From: Thermoleophilia bacterium
GTDB taxonomy: Bacteria > Actinomycetota > Thermoleophilia > Gaiellales > Gaiellaceae
DNA: 50,148 bases
Reading direction: 5' to 3'
Assembly (NCBI GenBank): GCA_025934995.1
Contig: JAICWC010000007.1
Location: forward strand, 1 to 50,148
Position numbers and translations under genes: made by a program. Below the pieces are notes generated by a model. The model saw nothing but the letters and a program-made list of their open reading frames with translations, searched no databases and had not been told where the DNA came from. Every line of letters starts with the position of its first letter. Positions within the stretch are counted from its first letter, which is position 1. This document shows, piece after piece, positions 1 through 7,912 of this stretch.

Positions 1-72
1 CAGCAGTCGATCGCGGCTGCGCTGAAGCAGGCGCAGTCCGAGGCTCAGGCCGCGATCAACGCGAACAAGTAA
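1..72 (+). CDS. C-terminal end of a probable sugar ABC transporter solute-binding protein (partial)
   Basis: The window opens inside a reading frame that runs 24 codons to a TAA stop at 70-72. The visible tail is alanine/glutamine-rich and helical (ends AQAAINANK). It lies 13 bp before two CUT1-type permease genes on the same strand. In such operons the gene directly upstream of the permeases is normally the extracellular solute-binding lipoprotein, and a helical Ala/Gln/Lys-rich tail fits that family. No diagnostic domain is visible, so the assignment rests on gene order alone. Confidence 0.55.
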   Translation, partial: QQSIAAALKQAQSEAQAAINANK

Positions 73-85
73 GCCGACTGGACGC

Positions 86-1066
86 TTGAGCAGCGTCACC
101 GTCAACGGAGCAGTGCCGGGCCCCACGCGGGCCCGGCGCTGGCTGTCCGGCTTCCGCGAGAAGGAGGCGCGGACCGCCTACCTCTTCATCTTCCCGTGGA
201 TCTTCGGCTTCCTCGTGCTGACGCTGGGGCCGATGATCTTCAGCGCGTACTACTCGTTCACGAACTACGGCGTCCAGCAGATCGCACACATCTCGCCGAC
301 CAAGACGGTCGGGTTCGACAACTACAAGCAGCTCTACCACGACCCGTACATCGGCATCGCGCTCAGGAACACGTTCGAGTACGGGCTGATGATGGTCCCG
401 GCGCGCATCATCGTCGCGCTGCTGCTCGCGATGATGCTGATGCGCATCGGCGACAGGCTCGGAGGCCTCTTCCGCACGATCTTCTACATCCCGCACATCA
501 CGCCGCCGGTCGCGATCGGCGTGCTCGTGCTGACGTTGTTCAACGGCCCGTTCGGGGTCGTGGACAAGGGGCTGAAGCTGATCCACATCAACGGCCCGTA
601 CTGGCTCACGCAGCCGCAGTGGATCAAGCCGACGATCGCGATCATGGACGTCTGGGCGTGCGGCGGGACGATGGTCATCCTGCTCGCCGCGCTGTACGGG
701 GTGCCGCGCCACCTGTATGAGGCCGCTGCGATGGACGGCGCGTCGAAGGTGCGTCAGTTCTTCAACGTCACGCTGCCGATGATCAGTCCGGCGCTGTTCT
801 TCTGCTTCATCATCCTCACGCTCGCGGCGCTGAACCAATTCACCGTCGCCTACACGGCGTTCTTCAATTCCGGCAACGACACGACGACGAACAGCGCGGC
901 CCTGTTCTACGCGATCTACCTGTTCCGGCAGGCGTTCCGCTTCTTCAACATGGGCTTCGCGTCGGCGATGGCATGGCTGCTCTTCGCGATCAGCATGACG
1001 ATCACCGCGATCAACATCTTCGCGACGAAGCGCTTCGTCTTCTATCAGGGCGAGCAGAAGAGATGA
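86..1066 (+). CDS. CUT1-family sugar ABC transporter permease (MalF-like)
   Basis: A 326-residue inner-membrane permease of a carbohydrate importer. A cytoplasmic N-terminus (residues 1-30) is followed by about six membrane segments; the first begins near TAYLFIFPWIFGFLVLTLG. The binding-protein-dependent transport (EAA) loop that contacts the ATPase is clear at about residues 212-240 (YEAAAMDGAS, then LPMISPAL). The start is TTG at 86, because no ATG or GTG precedes the membrane region and 86 lies just after the upstream stop. No obvious Shine-Dalgarno sequence is seen, so coupling to the upstream gene is likely. The gene overlaps the next permease by 4 bp (ATGA). With its partner it should form the heterodimeric pore. 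No ATPase gene is visible in the locus, so a shared MsiK-type ATPase encoded elsewhere is inferred. Confidence 0.93.
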   Translation: MSSVTVNGAVPGPTRARRWLSGFREKEARTAYLFIFPWIFGFLVLTLGPMIFSAYYSFTNYGVQQIAHISPTKTVGFDNYKQLYHDPYIGIALRNTFEYGLMMVPARIIVALLLAMMLMRIGDRLGGLFRTIFYIPHITPPVAIGVLVLTLFNGPFGVVDKGLKLIHINGPYWLTQPQWIKPTIAIMDVWACGGTMVILLAALYGVPRHLYEAAAMDGASKVRQFFNVTLPMISPALFFCFIILTLAALNQFTVAYTAFFNSGNDTTTNSAALFYAIYLFRQAFRFFNMGFASAMAWLLFAISMTITAINIFATKRFVFYQGEQKR

Positions 1067-2058
1067 GCGCCGCGGGTCAGGAGAACGCGCCGCCGTTCGT
1101 CACGGCGGGTGCGACGAACCCGACGCCGCAGGCGGTGCGTCGTCGCTGGCGTCCGCAGCCGAACGCGGGCTGGATCACGCGCGTCGTCTTCGTCTTGGTG
1201 CTGCTCTTCCTCTCGTTCCTCTTCCTCTACCCGTTCGAATGGTTGTTCTCGGCGGCGTTCAAGACCCGGCAGGACGTCCTCGACAACTCCTTCCTGCCGC
1301 ACCACTGGTCGTGGAACTTCACCGGTCCGAACCTGCCGCAGCCGGCCAAGCAGTACCTCTTCAACGTCTTCCCGGTCGCGCATTGGATGTGGAACAGCCT
1401 TTGGATCAGCTTCCTCGGCGCCGCGCTCGTGACGATCTCGAGCGCCATGGTCGCGTTTGCCTTCGCGTACTTCCGGTTCCCGTTGCGGGGCGTGCTGTTC
1501 GCGATCCTGCTCGGCACGATGATGCTGCCCGGCGAAGTGACGATGATCCCCGTCTACCTGCTCTGGAACCATGTCGGGAACTGGACGCAGGCGAACCTCC
1601 ACTACCGGATCGGCACCGGCACCCAGTGGCCGCTGTTCCTGCCAAACATGTTCGGGAGCGCGTTCTACATCTTCCTGCAGCGACAGTTCTTCTTAGGGAT
1701 CCCGCGCGACTACTTCGAGGCGGCGCGGATCGACGGCGACGGGTACTGGTCGATGTTCTGGCGCATCGCGCTGCCGCTCGCGAAGCCGGCGCTGATCGTC
1801 ACGTTCATCTTCGAGGTGCAGGCGAAGTGGTTCGACCTGATCACTCCGCTCATCTATCTGCGGGACATCTCGACGTTCACCGTGCCGCTCGGCCTCAAGC
1901 TCCTCGTCGACAAGTTCAACCTCGCCGGCGGGAGCATCCCGCAATATCAGCTGATCGTCGCGGGCACGCTGCTGCTCGTCCTGCCGATGGTGCTGCTGTT
2001 CGCGGTGTTCCAGCGGTACTTCATCCAGGGCATCTCGACGCAGGGCCGCAAGGGCTGA
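1063..2058 (+). CDS. CUT1-family sugar ABC transporter permease (MalG-like)
   Basis: A 331-residue second permease subunit. The ATG at 1063 overlaps the previous stop (ATGA); upstream extension of the frame is only the shadow of the first permease. A 45-residue hydrophilic N-terminus leads into the first membrane helix (VVFVLVLLFLSFLFLYPFEW), followed by about five more. The EAA loop is visible at about residues 223-250 (YFEAARIDGDGYWSMFWRIALP), typical of MalG-type subunits. It pairs with the upstream MalF-like protein to import a sugar or oligosaccharide. The following genes encode cytoplasmic glycosidases, so the substrate is probably an oligosaccharide. It is followed after 11 bp by the ROK kinase. 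Confidence 0.93.
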   Translation: MSAAGQENAPPFVTAGATNPTPQAVRRRWRPQPNAGWITRVVFVLVLLFLSFLFLYPFEWLFSAAFKTRQDVLDNSFLPHHWSWNFTGPNLPQPAKQYLFNVFPVAHWMWNSLWISFLGAALVTISSAMVAFAFAYFRFPLRGVLFAILLGTMMLPGEVTMIPVYLLWNHVGNWTQANLHYRIGTGTQWPLFLPNMFGSAFYIFLQRQFFLGIPRDYFEAARIDGDGYWSMFWRIALPLAKPALIVTFIFEVQAKWFDLITPLIYLRDISTFTVPLGLKLLVDKFNLAGGSIPQYQLIVAGTLLLVLPMVLLFAVFQRYFIQGISTQGRKG

Positions 2059-2069
2059 GGTTGGCATCC

Positions 2070-3011
2070 GTGGAGCAGACGGCGGCCGCCGGCGCCGACG
2101 GCACCGCCGTCGCGCGGGCCGTGCTCGGGCTCGACATCGGCGGGACGAAGATCGCGGCCGGCGTCCTCGATCCCGAGGGCGGCGTGCACGGCTTCGTCAC
2201 CGCGCCGGCCGATGCGAGCTCCGAGACCGGCGTCGTCCGGCTGTTCGAGCTCGGCCGGCAGGCCCTCTCGGCGGCCGGCCTCGAGATCGACGCGGTCGGA
2301 ATCGGCTGCGGCGGGCCGCTCGATTCGGCGAACGGCGTGCTCGTCGCGCCGCTGCATCTGCCCGGTTGGCGGGACGTGCCGATCACGGCGCTCGCGAGCG
2401 AGGCATTCGGCCGGCCCGCCGTGCTCGACAACGACGCGACCGCGGCGGCGGCGGGCGAGTTCCGCTACGGCGCGGGTCGCGGCGCGCGCAACATGGTCTA
2501 TCTCACCGTCTCGACCGGCGTCGGAGGCGGCGTCGTCATGGACGGCAAGCTTCAGCGCGGGCCGAGCGGCAACGGGGGCGAGCTCGGCCACGTGACGGTC
2601 GACTGGCACGGGCGGCGCTGCCGCGGGTGCGGCCGCCGCGGCTGTCTCGAGGCGTACTGCTCCGGCACGTCGATCGCCGAGCGTGCGCAGGAGGCGGGAA
2701 TGGACGGCGCGTCCGCCGCGGACGTCGCGCAGGCGGCGCTCGCCGGGAATCCCGTCGCTGCGAAGCTGTGGGACGAGACGTGCGAGGCGCTCGCGTGCGG
2801 GATCACCTCGATCGCCAACCTCTTCGAGCCCGAGCTGGTCGTGCTCGGCGGCGGCGTCGTCCGGACGGGCGAGCAGCTGCTCGGCCCGGTCCGCGAACGG
2901 GTCGCCGAGGACGTGATGGGGCCGCCGCTGCGCATCGTCGCCGCCGCATCCGGCGATGCCGTCGGCGTCGTGGGCGCGGCTGCTGTTGCATACGAGCGTG
3001 TCCGGGTCTGA
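2070..3011 (+). CDS. ROK-family sugar kinase
   Basis: A 313-residue kinase of the ROK family, which phosphorylates glucose, mannose, fructose, N-acetylmannosamine or similar sugars at the 6-OH with ATP. The phosphate-binding loop LGLDIGGTK is at residues 19-27, a second nucleotide motif (TGVGGGVVMDG) lies near 150, and the ROK zinc-binding signature (CRGCGRRGCLEAYCSG) starts near residue 184. There is no N-terminal winged helix, so this is an enzyme and not an NagC-type repressor. GTG at 2070 is preferred because GAGG at 2057-2060 has good spacing to it; TTG at 2061 would add three residues. The context (mannosidases, a GH84-type enzyme, an aldolase) suggests it phosphorylates a monosaccharide released by the hydrolases; the exact sugar cannot be read from the sequence. 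Confidence 0.9.
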   Translation: MEQTAAAGADGTAVARAVLGLDIGGTKIAAGVLDPEGGVHGFVTAPADASSETGVVRLFELGRQALSAAGLEIDAVGIGCGGPLDSANGVLVAPLHLPGWRDVPITALASEAFGRPAVLDNDATAAAAGEFRYGAGRGARNMVYLTVSTGVGGGVVMDGKLQRGPSGNGGELGHVTVDWHGRRCRGCGRRGCLEAYCSGTSIAERAQEAGMDGASAADVAQAALAGNPVAAKLWDETCEALACGITSIANLFEPELVVLGGGVVRTGEQLLGPVRERVAEDVMGPPLRIVAAASGDAVGVVGAAAVAYERVRV

Positions 3012-3552
3012 TGCCCTCTCAGAGCACGCGGCGCTGCTGGCCCGCGTCGAGGAGCTGCTGCCGGACGTCGACGAGGTCGCGCGGCGGCTGATCTCCTGCT
3101 TCGACGGCGGCGGCCGCGTCTACACCTTCGGAAACGGCGGCTCGTCCGCCGACGCCGCGCACTTCGCCGAAGAGCTGCTCGGGCGGTACAAGCGCGAGCG
3201 TCGTCCGCTGCCCGCGCAGTCGCTCTCGGTCGACGCAGCCGCGTTGACGTGCATCGCCAACGACTTCAGCTACGACGAGGTCTTCGAGCGGCAGGTGCGC
3301 GGCTTCGTCCGGCGCAGCGACGTCGTCATCGGCTTCTCGACGAGCGGCCGCTCGTCGAACGTCGTCCGGGGCCTGGCCGCGGCGCGCGAGCTCGGCGCCG
3401 CCACGGTCCTGTTCGGCGGCGGCGCGCCGGCGGCCGAGCACGCCGACGTCGTCCTCCAGATCCCGTCGGAATCGACGGCGCGCATCCAGGAAATGCACGT
3501 CGTGCTCCTCCATCTCGTCCTCGAGCAGGTGGATACGTGGGCCGCGAGCTGA
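2998..3552 (+). CDS. SIS-domain phosphosugar isomerase (GmhA/DiaA-like)
   Basis: A 184-residue single SIS-domain protein. The phosphosugar-binding loop YTFGNGGSSADAAHFAEEL lies near residues 42-60, followed by a second SIS strand (DVVIGFSTSGRSSNVV) and a C-terminal amphipathic helix with HxxLHL (MHVVLLHLVLEQVD), as in sedoheptulose-7-phosphate isomerases. Length matches that family (about 190). The start is GTG at 2998, overlapping the ROK gene by 14 bp. Known members isomerise aldose/ketose phosphates. Because a ROK kinase and a class I aldolase share the operon, it may interconvert the phosphorylated sugar made by the kinase. A true heptose role is less likely here because no heptose genes are near. 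Confidence 0.85.
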   Translation: MSGSDALSEHAALLARVEELLPDVDEVARRLISCFDGGGRVYTFGNGGSSADAAHFAEELLGRYKRERRPLPAQSLSVDAAALTCIANDFSYDEVFERQVRGFVRRSDVVIGFSTSGRSSNVVRGLAAARELGAATVLFGGGAPAAEHADVVLQIPSESTARIQEMHVVLLHLVLEQVDTWAAS

Positions 3553-5879
3553 AGAAGCTGCACATGATCGGCAACGCGCACATCGACCCGGTGTGGCTGT
3601 GGCAGTGGTCGGAGGGGTACCAGGAAGTTCGCGCGACGTTCCAGTCCGCCGTCGACCGGCTCGACGATTACCCGGAGTACGTGTTCACGTGCGACTCGTC
3701 GCTCTTCTTCCAATGGGTCGAGGAGAGCGATCCAGCCCTGTTCGAGCGGATCCGCGCGCACGTGCAGTCCGGACGCTTCCAGGTGATCGGCGGCTGGTGG
3801 ATCGAGCCGGATTGCAACATCCCCGGCGGCGAGTCGTTCGTGCGGCAGGCGCTCTACGGGCAGCGGTACCTGCACGAGAAGTTCGGCGTCACCGCGACGA
3901 CCGGCGCGAACATCGACTCGTTCGGCCACAACGCGACGATTCCGCAGATCCTCGCGAAGAGCGGCTGCGACTCGTACGTCTTCCTGCGGCCGGGCCCGAC
4001 GGAGAAGGACCTGCCCGCGCCGCTCTTCCGCTGGGAGTCCCCCGACGGCTCGTCGGTCCGCGCGTACCGCATCCCGCACGAGTACCTGGCGCCGAAGGAC
4101 GACATCGGCGAGCACGTGGAGATCGCCGTCGGGACGCTGCCCGACGACGACGAAGAGTGGGCGGTCTTCTACGGCGTGGGCAACCACGGCGGCGGGCCGA
4201 CGATCGCGAACCTCGAACAGATCCGTTCGCTGGGGCTGCGCCCGAGCTCGCTGCGCGCGTTCTTCGACGGCGTCAACGGCCGCGAGCTGCCAACGGTGCG
4301 CGGCGAGTTGCAACACCACGGACGCGGCTGTTACACGTCGCACTCCGGCATCAAGCGGTGGAACCGGCGCGCGGAGCATCTGCTCATGCGGGCGGAGAAG
4401 TGGAGCGCGATCGCGTCGTCGCTCGGTGTGCAGCGCTACCCGCATGACGAGCTGGAGCAGGCGTGGAAGCTCCTGCTGTTCAACCAGTTTCACGACACGC
4501 TGGCGGGGACGTCGATCGCGCCGGCGTACGAGGATGCGCGCGACCAGCTCGGGCACGCGTCGTCGCTCGCGACGAGTGCGTTCAACGCCGCTGTCCAGTC
4601 GATCGCGCGGCAGATCCACGTCGAGCACGAGGAAGACATCCGTCCCGTCGTCGTCTTCAACCCGCATCCGTGGCCGGTCGAGACGGTCGCCGAGATCGAG
4701 TACACGTGGATGCGCGACACGGGCGCGAGCATCTGCGACGAGGACGGCAACCCGGTTGCGATGCAACACACGCGCGCACTGACGACGATGAGCAGCACAC
4801 GCGCGCGCCTCGCGTTTCCGGTCGAGCTGCCGCCGCTCGGCTATCGCACCTACCGCGTGCGGCCGTGGGCGGAGGACCAGCCCGCCGGCCCGCCGCTCGA
4901 GAACGAGCACCTGAAGCTCGAGCTCGACCGCTCCACGGGTCGCATCGCGTCGCTGCTGCTGAAATCGACGGGCGTCGACCTCGCCTCGCCGTCGGCGCCG
5001 CACGCGGTGGTCATCGACGACCAGAGCGACACGTGGGGGCACGACGTCGTCGCCTACGACCGGGCCGTCGGCGAGTTCGCGTGCACGTCCGTCAAGACGA
5101 TCGAGAGCGGCCCCGTGCGTTCGATCGTGCGCGTCGAGAGCACGTACGGCTCCTCTGCGCTCCGCGAAGACTACGTCGTCGCTGCAGGGGCGCCGTACGT
5201 CGACGTCCGCGTGACGATCGACTGGCAGGAGCCGCTGAAGCTGCTGAAGCTGCGGTATCCGACGTCCGTCGATGCGACCGAGGCCACGTACGAGACGCCG
5301 TACGGCCACCTCGTCCGTCCGGCGACGGGCGACGAGGAGCCGGGACAGTCGTGGGTCGACGTCTCCGGCGCCGACCGCGGCCTCGCCGTGATCAACGACG
5401 CGAAGTACGGCTACGACGTACGCGGCGCCGACATCGGCATCAGCGCGGTGCGCAGTCCGGTGTGGGCGTGGCACGAGCCGCGCGAGCTCGAGGAGGGCGG
5501 CGACTTCGAGTACATGGATCTCGGCCGGCAGACGTTCAACGTCCGCCTCGTCCCGCACGCGGGCGACTGGCGCGCCGCCGGGGTCGTGCGTCGCGCGCTC
5601 GAGCTCAACCAGCCCCCGTTCGCGCTCATCGAGACGTATCACGACGGCCCGCTGCCGCAGCGCACCTCGTTCGGGGACGACGGCGGCGGCGACGTCGTCG
5701 TCACCGCCGTCAAGCGCGCGCAGGACTCGGAGGCCTGGGTCGTGCGCGCGGTCGAGACGGCCGGTCGGGAGACGAGTGCGCGCATCGAGATCCTCGGGAC
5801 GACGATCGAGGCGCGCTTCGGGCCGAACGAGATCAAGACGTTCGTTGGGGGCGAGGAGACGGATCTGCTCGAGTGGTGA
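3537..5879 (+). CDS. GH38 alpha-mannosidase
   Basis: A 780-residue retaining, zinc-dependent alpha-mannosidase of family GH38. The N-terminal metal-binding segment (MIGNAHIDPVWLWQW) holds H15 and D17. The nucleophile motif NIDSFGHN places the catalytic Asp at about residue 127. GVGNHGGGPT and the FNQFHDTLAGTS motif supply further active-site and zinc ligands, and beta-rich GH38 C-terminal domains follow. GTG at 3537 overlaps the SIS gene by 16 bp; ATG at 3564 is an alternative but would cut the first strand. No signal peptide is present, so the enzyme should act in the cytoplasm on imported oligosaccharides. It overlaps the downstream beta-mannosidase by 1 bp. The pair could remove alpha- then beta-linked mannose as in N-glycan cores. 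Confidence 0.93.
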   Translation: MGRELKKLHMIGNAHIDPVWLWQWSEGYQEVRATFQSAVDRLDDYPEYVFTCDSSLFFQWVEESDPALFERIRAHVQSGRFQVIGGWWIEPDCNIPGGESFVRQALYGQRYLHEKFGVTATTGANIDSFGHNATIPQILAKSGCDSYVFLRPGPTEKDLPAPLFRWESPDGSSVRAYRIPHEYLAPKDDIGEHVEIAVGTLPDDDEEWAVFYGVGNHGGGPTIANLEQIRSLGLRPSSLRAFFDGVNGRELPTVRGELQHHGRGCYTSHSGIKRWNRRAEHLLMRAEKWSAIASSLGVQRYPHDELEQAWKLLLFNQFHDTLAGTSIAPAYEDARDQLGHASSLATSAFNAAVQSIARQIHVEHEEDIRPVVVFNPHPWPVETVAEIEYTWMRDTGASICDEDGNPVAMQHTRALTTMSSTRARLAFPVELPPLGYRTYRVRPWAEDQPAGPPLENEHLKLELDRSTGRIASLLLKSTGVDLASPSAPHAVVIDDQSDTWGHDVVAYDRAVGEFACTSVKTIESGPVRSIVRVESTYGSSALREDYVVAAGAPYVDVRVTIDWQEPLKLLKLRYPTSVDATEATYETPYGHLVRPATGDEEPGQSWVDVSGADRGLAVINDAKYGYDVRGADIGISAVRSPVWAWHEPRELEEGGDFEYMDLGRQTFNVRLVPHAGDWRAAGVVRRALELNQPPFALIETYHDGPLPQRTSFGDDGGGDVVVTAVKRAQDSEAWVVRAVETAGRETSARIEILGTTIEARFGPNEIKTFVGGEETDLLEW

Positions 5880-7912
5880 TGCGCGAGTGGCAGGTGAAGA
5901 GCTGGCTCGGCGACGAGTGGCGCTGGTACGTGAACAAGCCGTGGGATCATCCGGGCTTCATCCCCGCGCGCGTTCCCGGCAGCGTCGTCGACGACCTCAT
6001 GCGCGCCGGCGAGGTGCCGGACATCTACTTCGAGCGCAACTCGCGGCTCGCGGAGTGGGCGGCGGACCGCACCTGGCTCTACCGGGCACGCGTCTCCGGC
6101 GCGCGGACACTCGAGTTCCAAGGCGTCGACTACGCCTGCGAGGTGTTCGTGGACGGCGAGGAGGTCGCGCGGCACACGGGTCTGTTCACGCCGTTCACGG
6201 TCGACGTTCCGGCAGGCGACCATCTGCTCGCGGTCGCGGTGCTGCCCGCGCCGGCGAGCGAGGCGCAGGTCGGCGTGACGTCTCGGGTGCGCGTGCACAA
6301 GCCGCGGATGAACTACGGCTGGGATTTCTGCCCCCGGCTCCTGCATCAGGGCATCTGGCGTGCGGTCGGCGAGCCGCGCAGGTTTCCGCGCGTGACGTTC
6401 GACGGCGCTGTCGGCCGCGTCGAGCTCGACGGTGAGCTGCTGCTCGAGGTCGAGGGCCCGGAGCTCTGGTGGCCGAACGGCAGCGGTGACCAGAAGCTCT
6501 ACCGCGCCGGCGAGTGGGAGGTCGGCTTCCGCACGGTCGAGCTCGCGCCGAACGACGAGGCGCCGGACGGCGCGCTCCCCTACACGCTCGTCGTCAACGG
6601 CGAGCGGACGTTCATGCGCGGCTGGAACTGGGTCCCGATCGACGTCGACTACGGCGTCCCGCGCCCCGAAAAGCTCGAGCGGCTGCTGCGGCTCGCTGCG
6701 CGCGCCAACGTGAACGTCCTGCGCGTCTGGGGCGGCGGCGTGATCGAGAGCGACGACTTCTACTCCTGGTGCGACCGGCTGGGCATCCTCGTCTGGCAGG
6801 AGTTCTCGCTCTCCTCGTCCGGCCTCGAGTCGACGCCGTCAGACGATCCCGAGTTCGTGGACGCGCTCGGCCGGGACGCGAGACACATCGTCCCGTCGCG
6901 CGCCCACCACCCCTCGCTCTTCGCGTGGTGCGGCGGCAACGAGCTCGCGTGGCCGAATGGGGAACCGATCGACGAGAGCAGCCCGGCGATCAAGGCGCTC
7001 GGCGACGTCGTGCGCGAGCTCGATCCCGGCCGCGTCTGGCTCGCGACCTCGCCGACCGGGCCGCAGGGCACATGGGACATGCACGGCCCGTGGGAGCACC
7101 AGGGCTTGCGCGCGCACTACGAGCACTACGACTCGCGCACGAACCTCGTCCACAGCGAGTTCGGGGTCGAGGGGATGGCGAACGACCTGTCGATGATCGC
7201 GCCGGACCATCGCTGGCCGGCGGACACGTCGAATCCCGTATACGAGCATCTGGGCGCGTGGTGGAACAACGCGCCGCTCGTGCGGGAGGCGTTCGGCTGG
7301 CGGATCGAGGACGTGGAGACGATGCAGCGTGCGTCGCAATGGCTGCAGTACGAAGGGCTGCGCTACGCGGTCGAGGCGACGATTCGCCGCGCGTGGCGCG
7401 CGAGCGGCGTCCTGCCGTGGCAGTTCAACGAGTCGTTTCCGAACGCGTGGTGCACGTCGGCCGTCGACTGGTGGGGGAATCCGAAGCCCGCGTACTTCGG
7501 TGTCGCCCGTGCGTACCGCGGCGCGCCGAGCGCGCAGTTCGCGACCTGTGCGTGGGGCGGGCTCGGGGAGGTTCGCGCCCACGTGTCGGCTCAGGCGCGT
7601 CTGCTCGACCTCGACGGTCGTGTCGTCGCCGACGGCAGCGGCGAGATCGCCGCGCCGCTGGACGCGTTCGCGCACGACGTCTTCTTGCTCGACCTCGGCG
7701 CCAATCGCTACGTCATGACACGTACGGAGGACCTGGCGCCGCTGCTCGAGCTGCCGGCGACGACGCTGTCGCTCGAGGGCGAAGCGCTTCGGAACACGGG
7801 CGACGTCGCGGCGATCGGCGTGATCACGGACGGCGACGTCCTCGACCTGCTGCCGGGCGAAGCGGTCGAGATCGAAGGCACGCGGGCGGAAGGCTGGAAT
7901 GCTCGTCTGTAA
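5879..7912 (+). CDS. GH2 beta-mannosidase
   Basis: A 677-residue retaining beta-glycosidase of family GH2, best matching beta-mannosidases. An N-terminal jelly-roll domain (about 1-190) includes WLYRARV and VDGEEVARHTGLFTPFTVDV. A shortened immunoglobulin-like domain follows, then the TIM barrel with LRVWGGGVIESDDFYSWCDR. The acid/base motif WCGGNE (Glu about 355) and the nucleophile motif HSEFG (Glu about 427) are both present. Usual family length is about 800-900, so the linker and C-terminal domains are compact. ATG at 5879 shares one base with the GH38 stop. There is no signal peptide. It would release mannose from Man-beta-1,4-GlcNAc or mannooligosaccharides. Confidence 0.91.
   Translation: MREWQVKSWLGDEWRWYVNKPWDHPGFIPARVPGSVVDDLMRAGEVPDIYFERNSRLAEWAADRTWLYRARVSGARTLEFQGVDYACEVFVDGEEVARHTGLFTPFTVDVPAGDHLLAVAVLPAPASEAQVGVTSRVRVHKPRMNYGWDFCPRLLHQGIWRAVGEPRRFPRVTFDGAVGRVELDGELLLEVEGPELWWPNGSGDQKLYRAGEWEVGFRTVELAPNDEAPDGALPYTLVVNGERTFMRGWNWVPIDVDYGVPRPEKLERLLRLAARANVNVLRVWGGGVIESDDFYSWCDRLGILVWQEFSLSSSGLESTPSDDPEFVDALGRDARHIVPSRAHHPSLFAWCGGNELAWPNGEPIDESSPAIKALGDVVRELDPGRVWLATSPTGPQGTWDMHGPWEHQGLRAHYEHYDSRTNLVHSEFGVEGMANDLSMIAPDHRWPADTSNPVYEHLGAWWNNAPLVREAFGWRIEDVETMQRASQWLQYEGLRYAVEATIRRAWRASGVLPWQFNESFPNAWCTSAVDWWGNPKPAYFGVARAYRGAPSAQFATCAWGGLGEVRAHVSAQARLLDLDGRVVADGSGEIAAPLDAFAHDVFLLDLGANRYVMTRTEDLAPLLELPATTLSLEGEALRNTGDVAAIGVITDGDVLDLLPGEAVEIEGTRAEGWNARL

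Noticed and set aside
3270-5642. Long minus-strand frame opposite the GH38 gene
   Set aside because: Arg/Val/Asp-rich composition with no motif; a typical shadow in GC-rich DNA opposite a gene with complete catalytic motifs.
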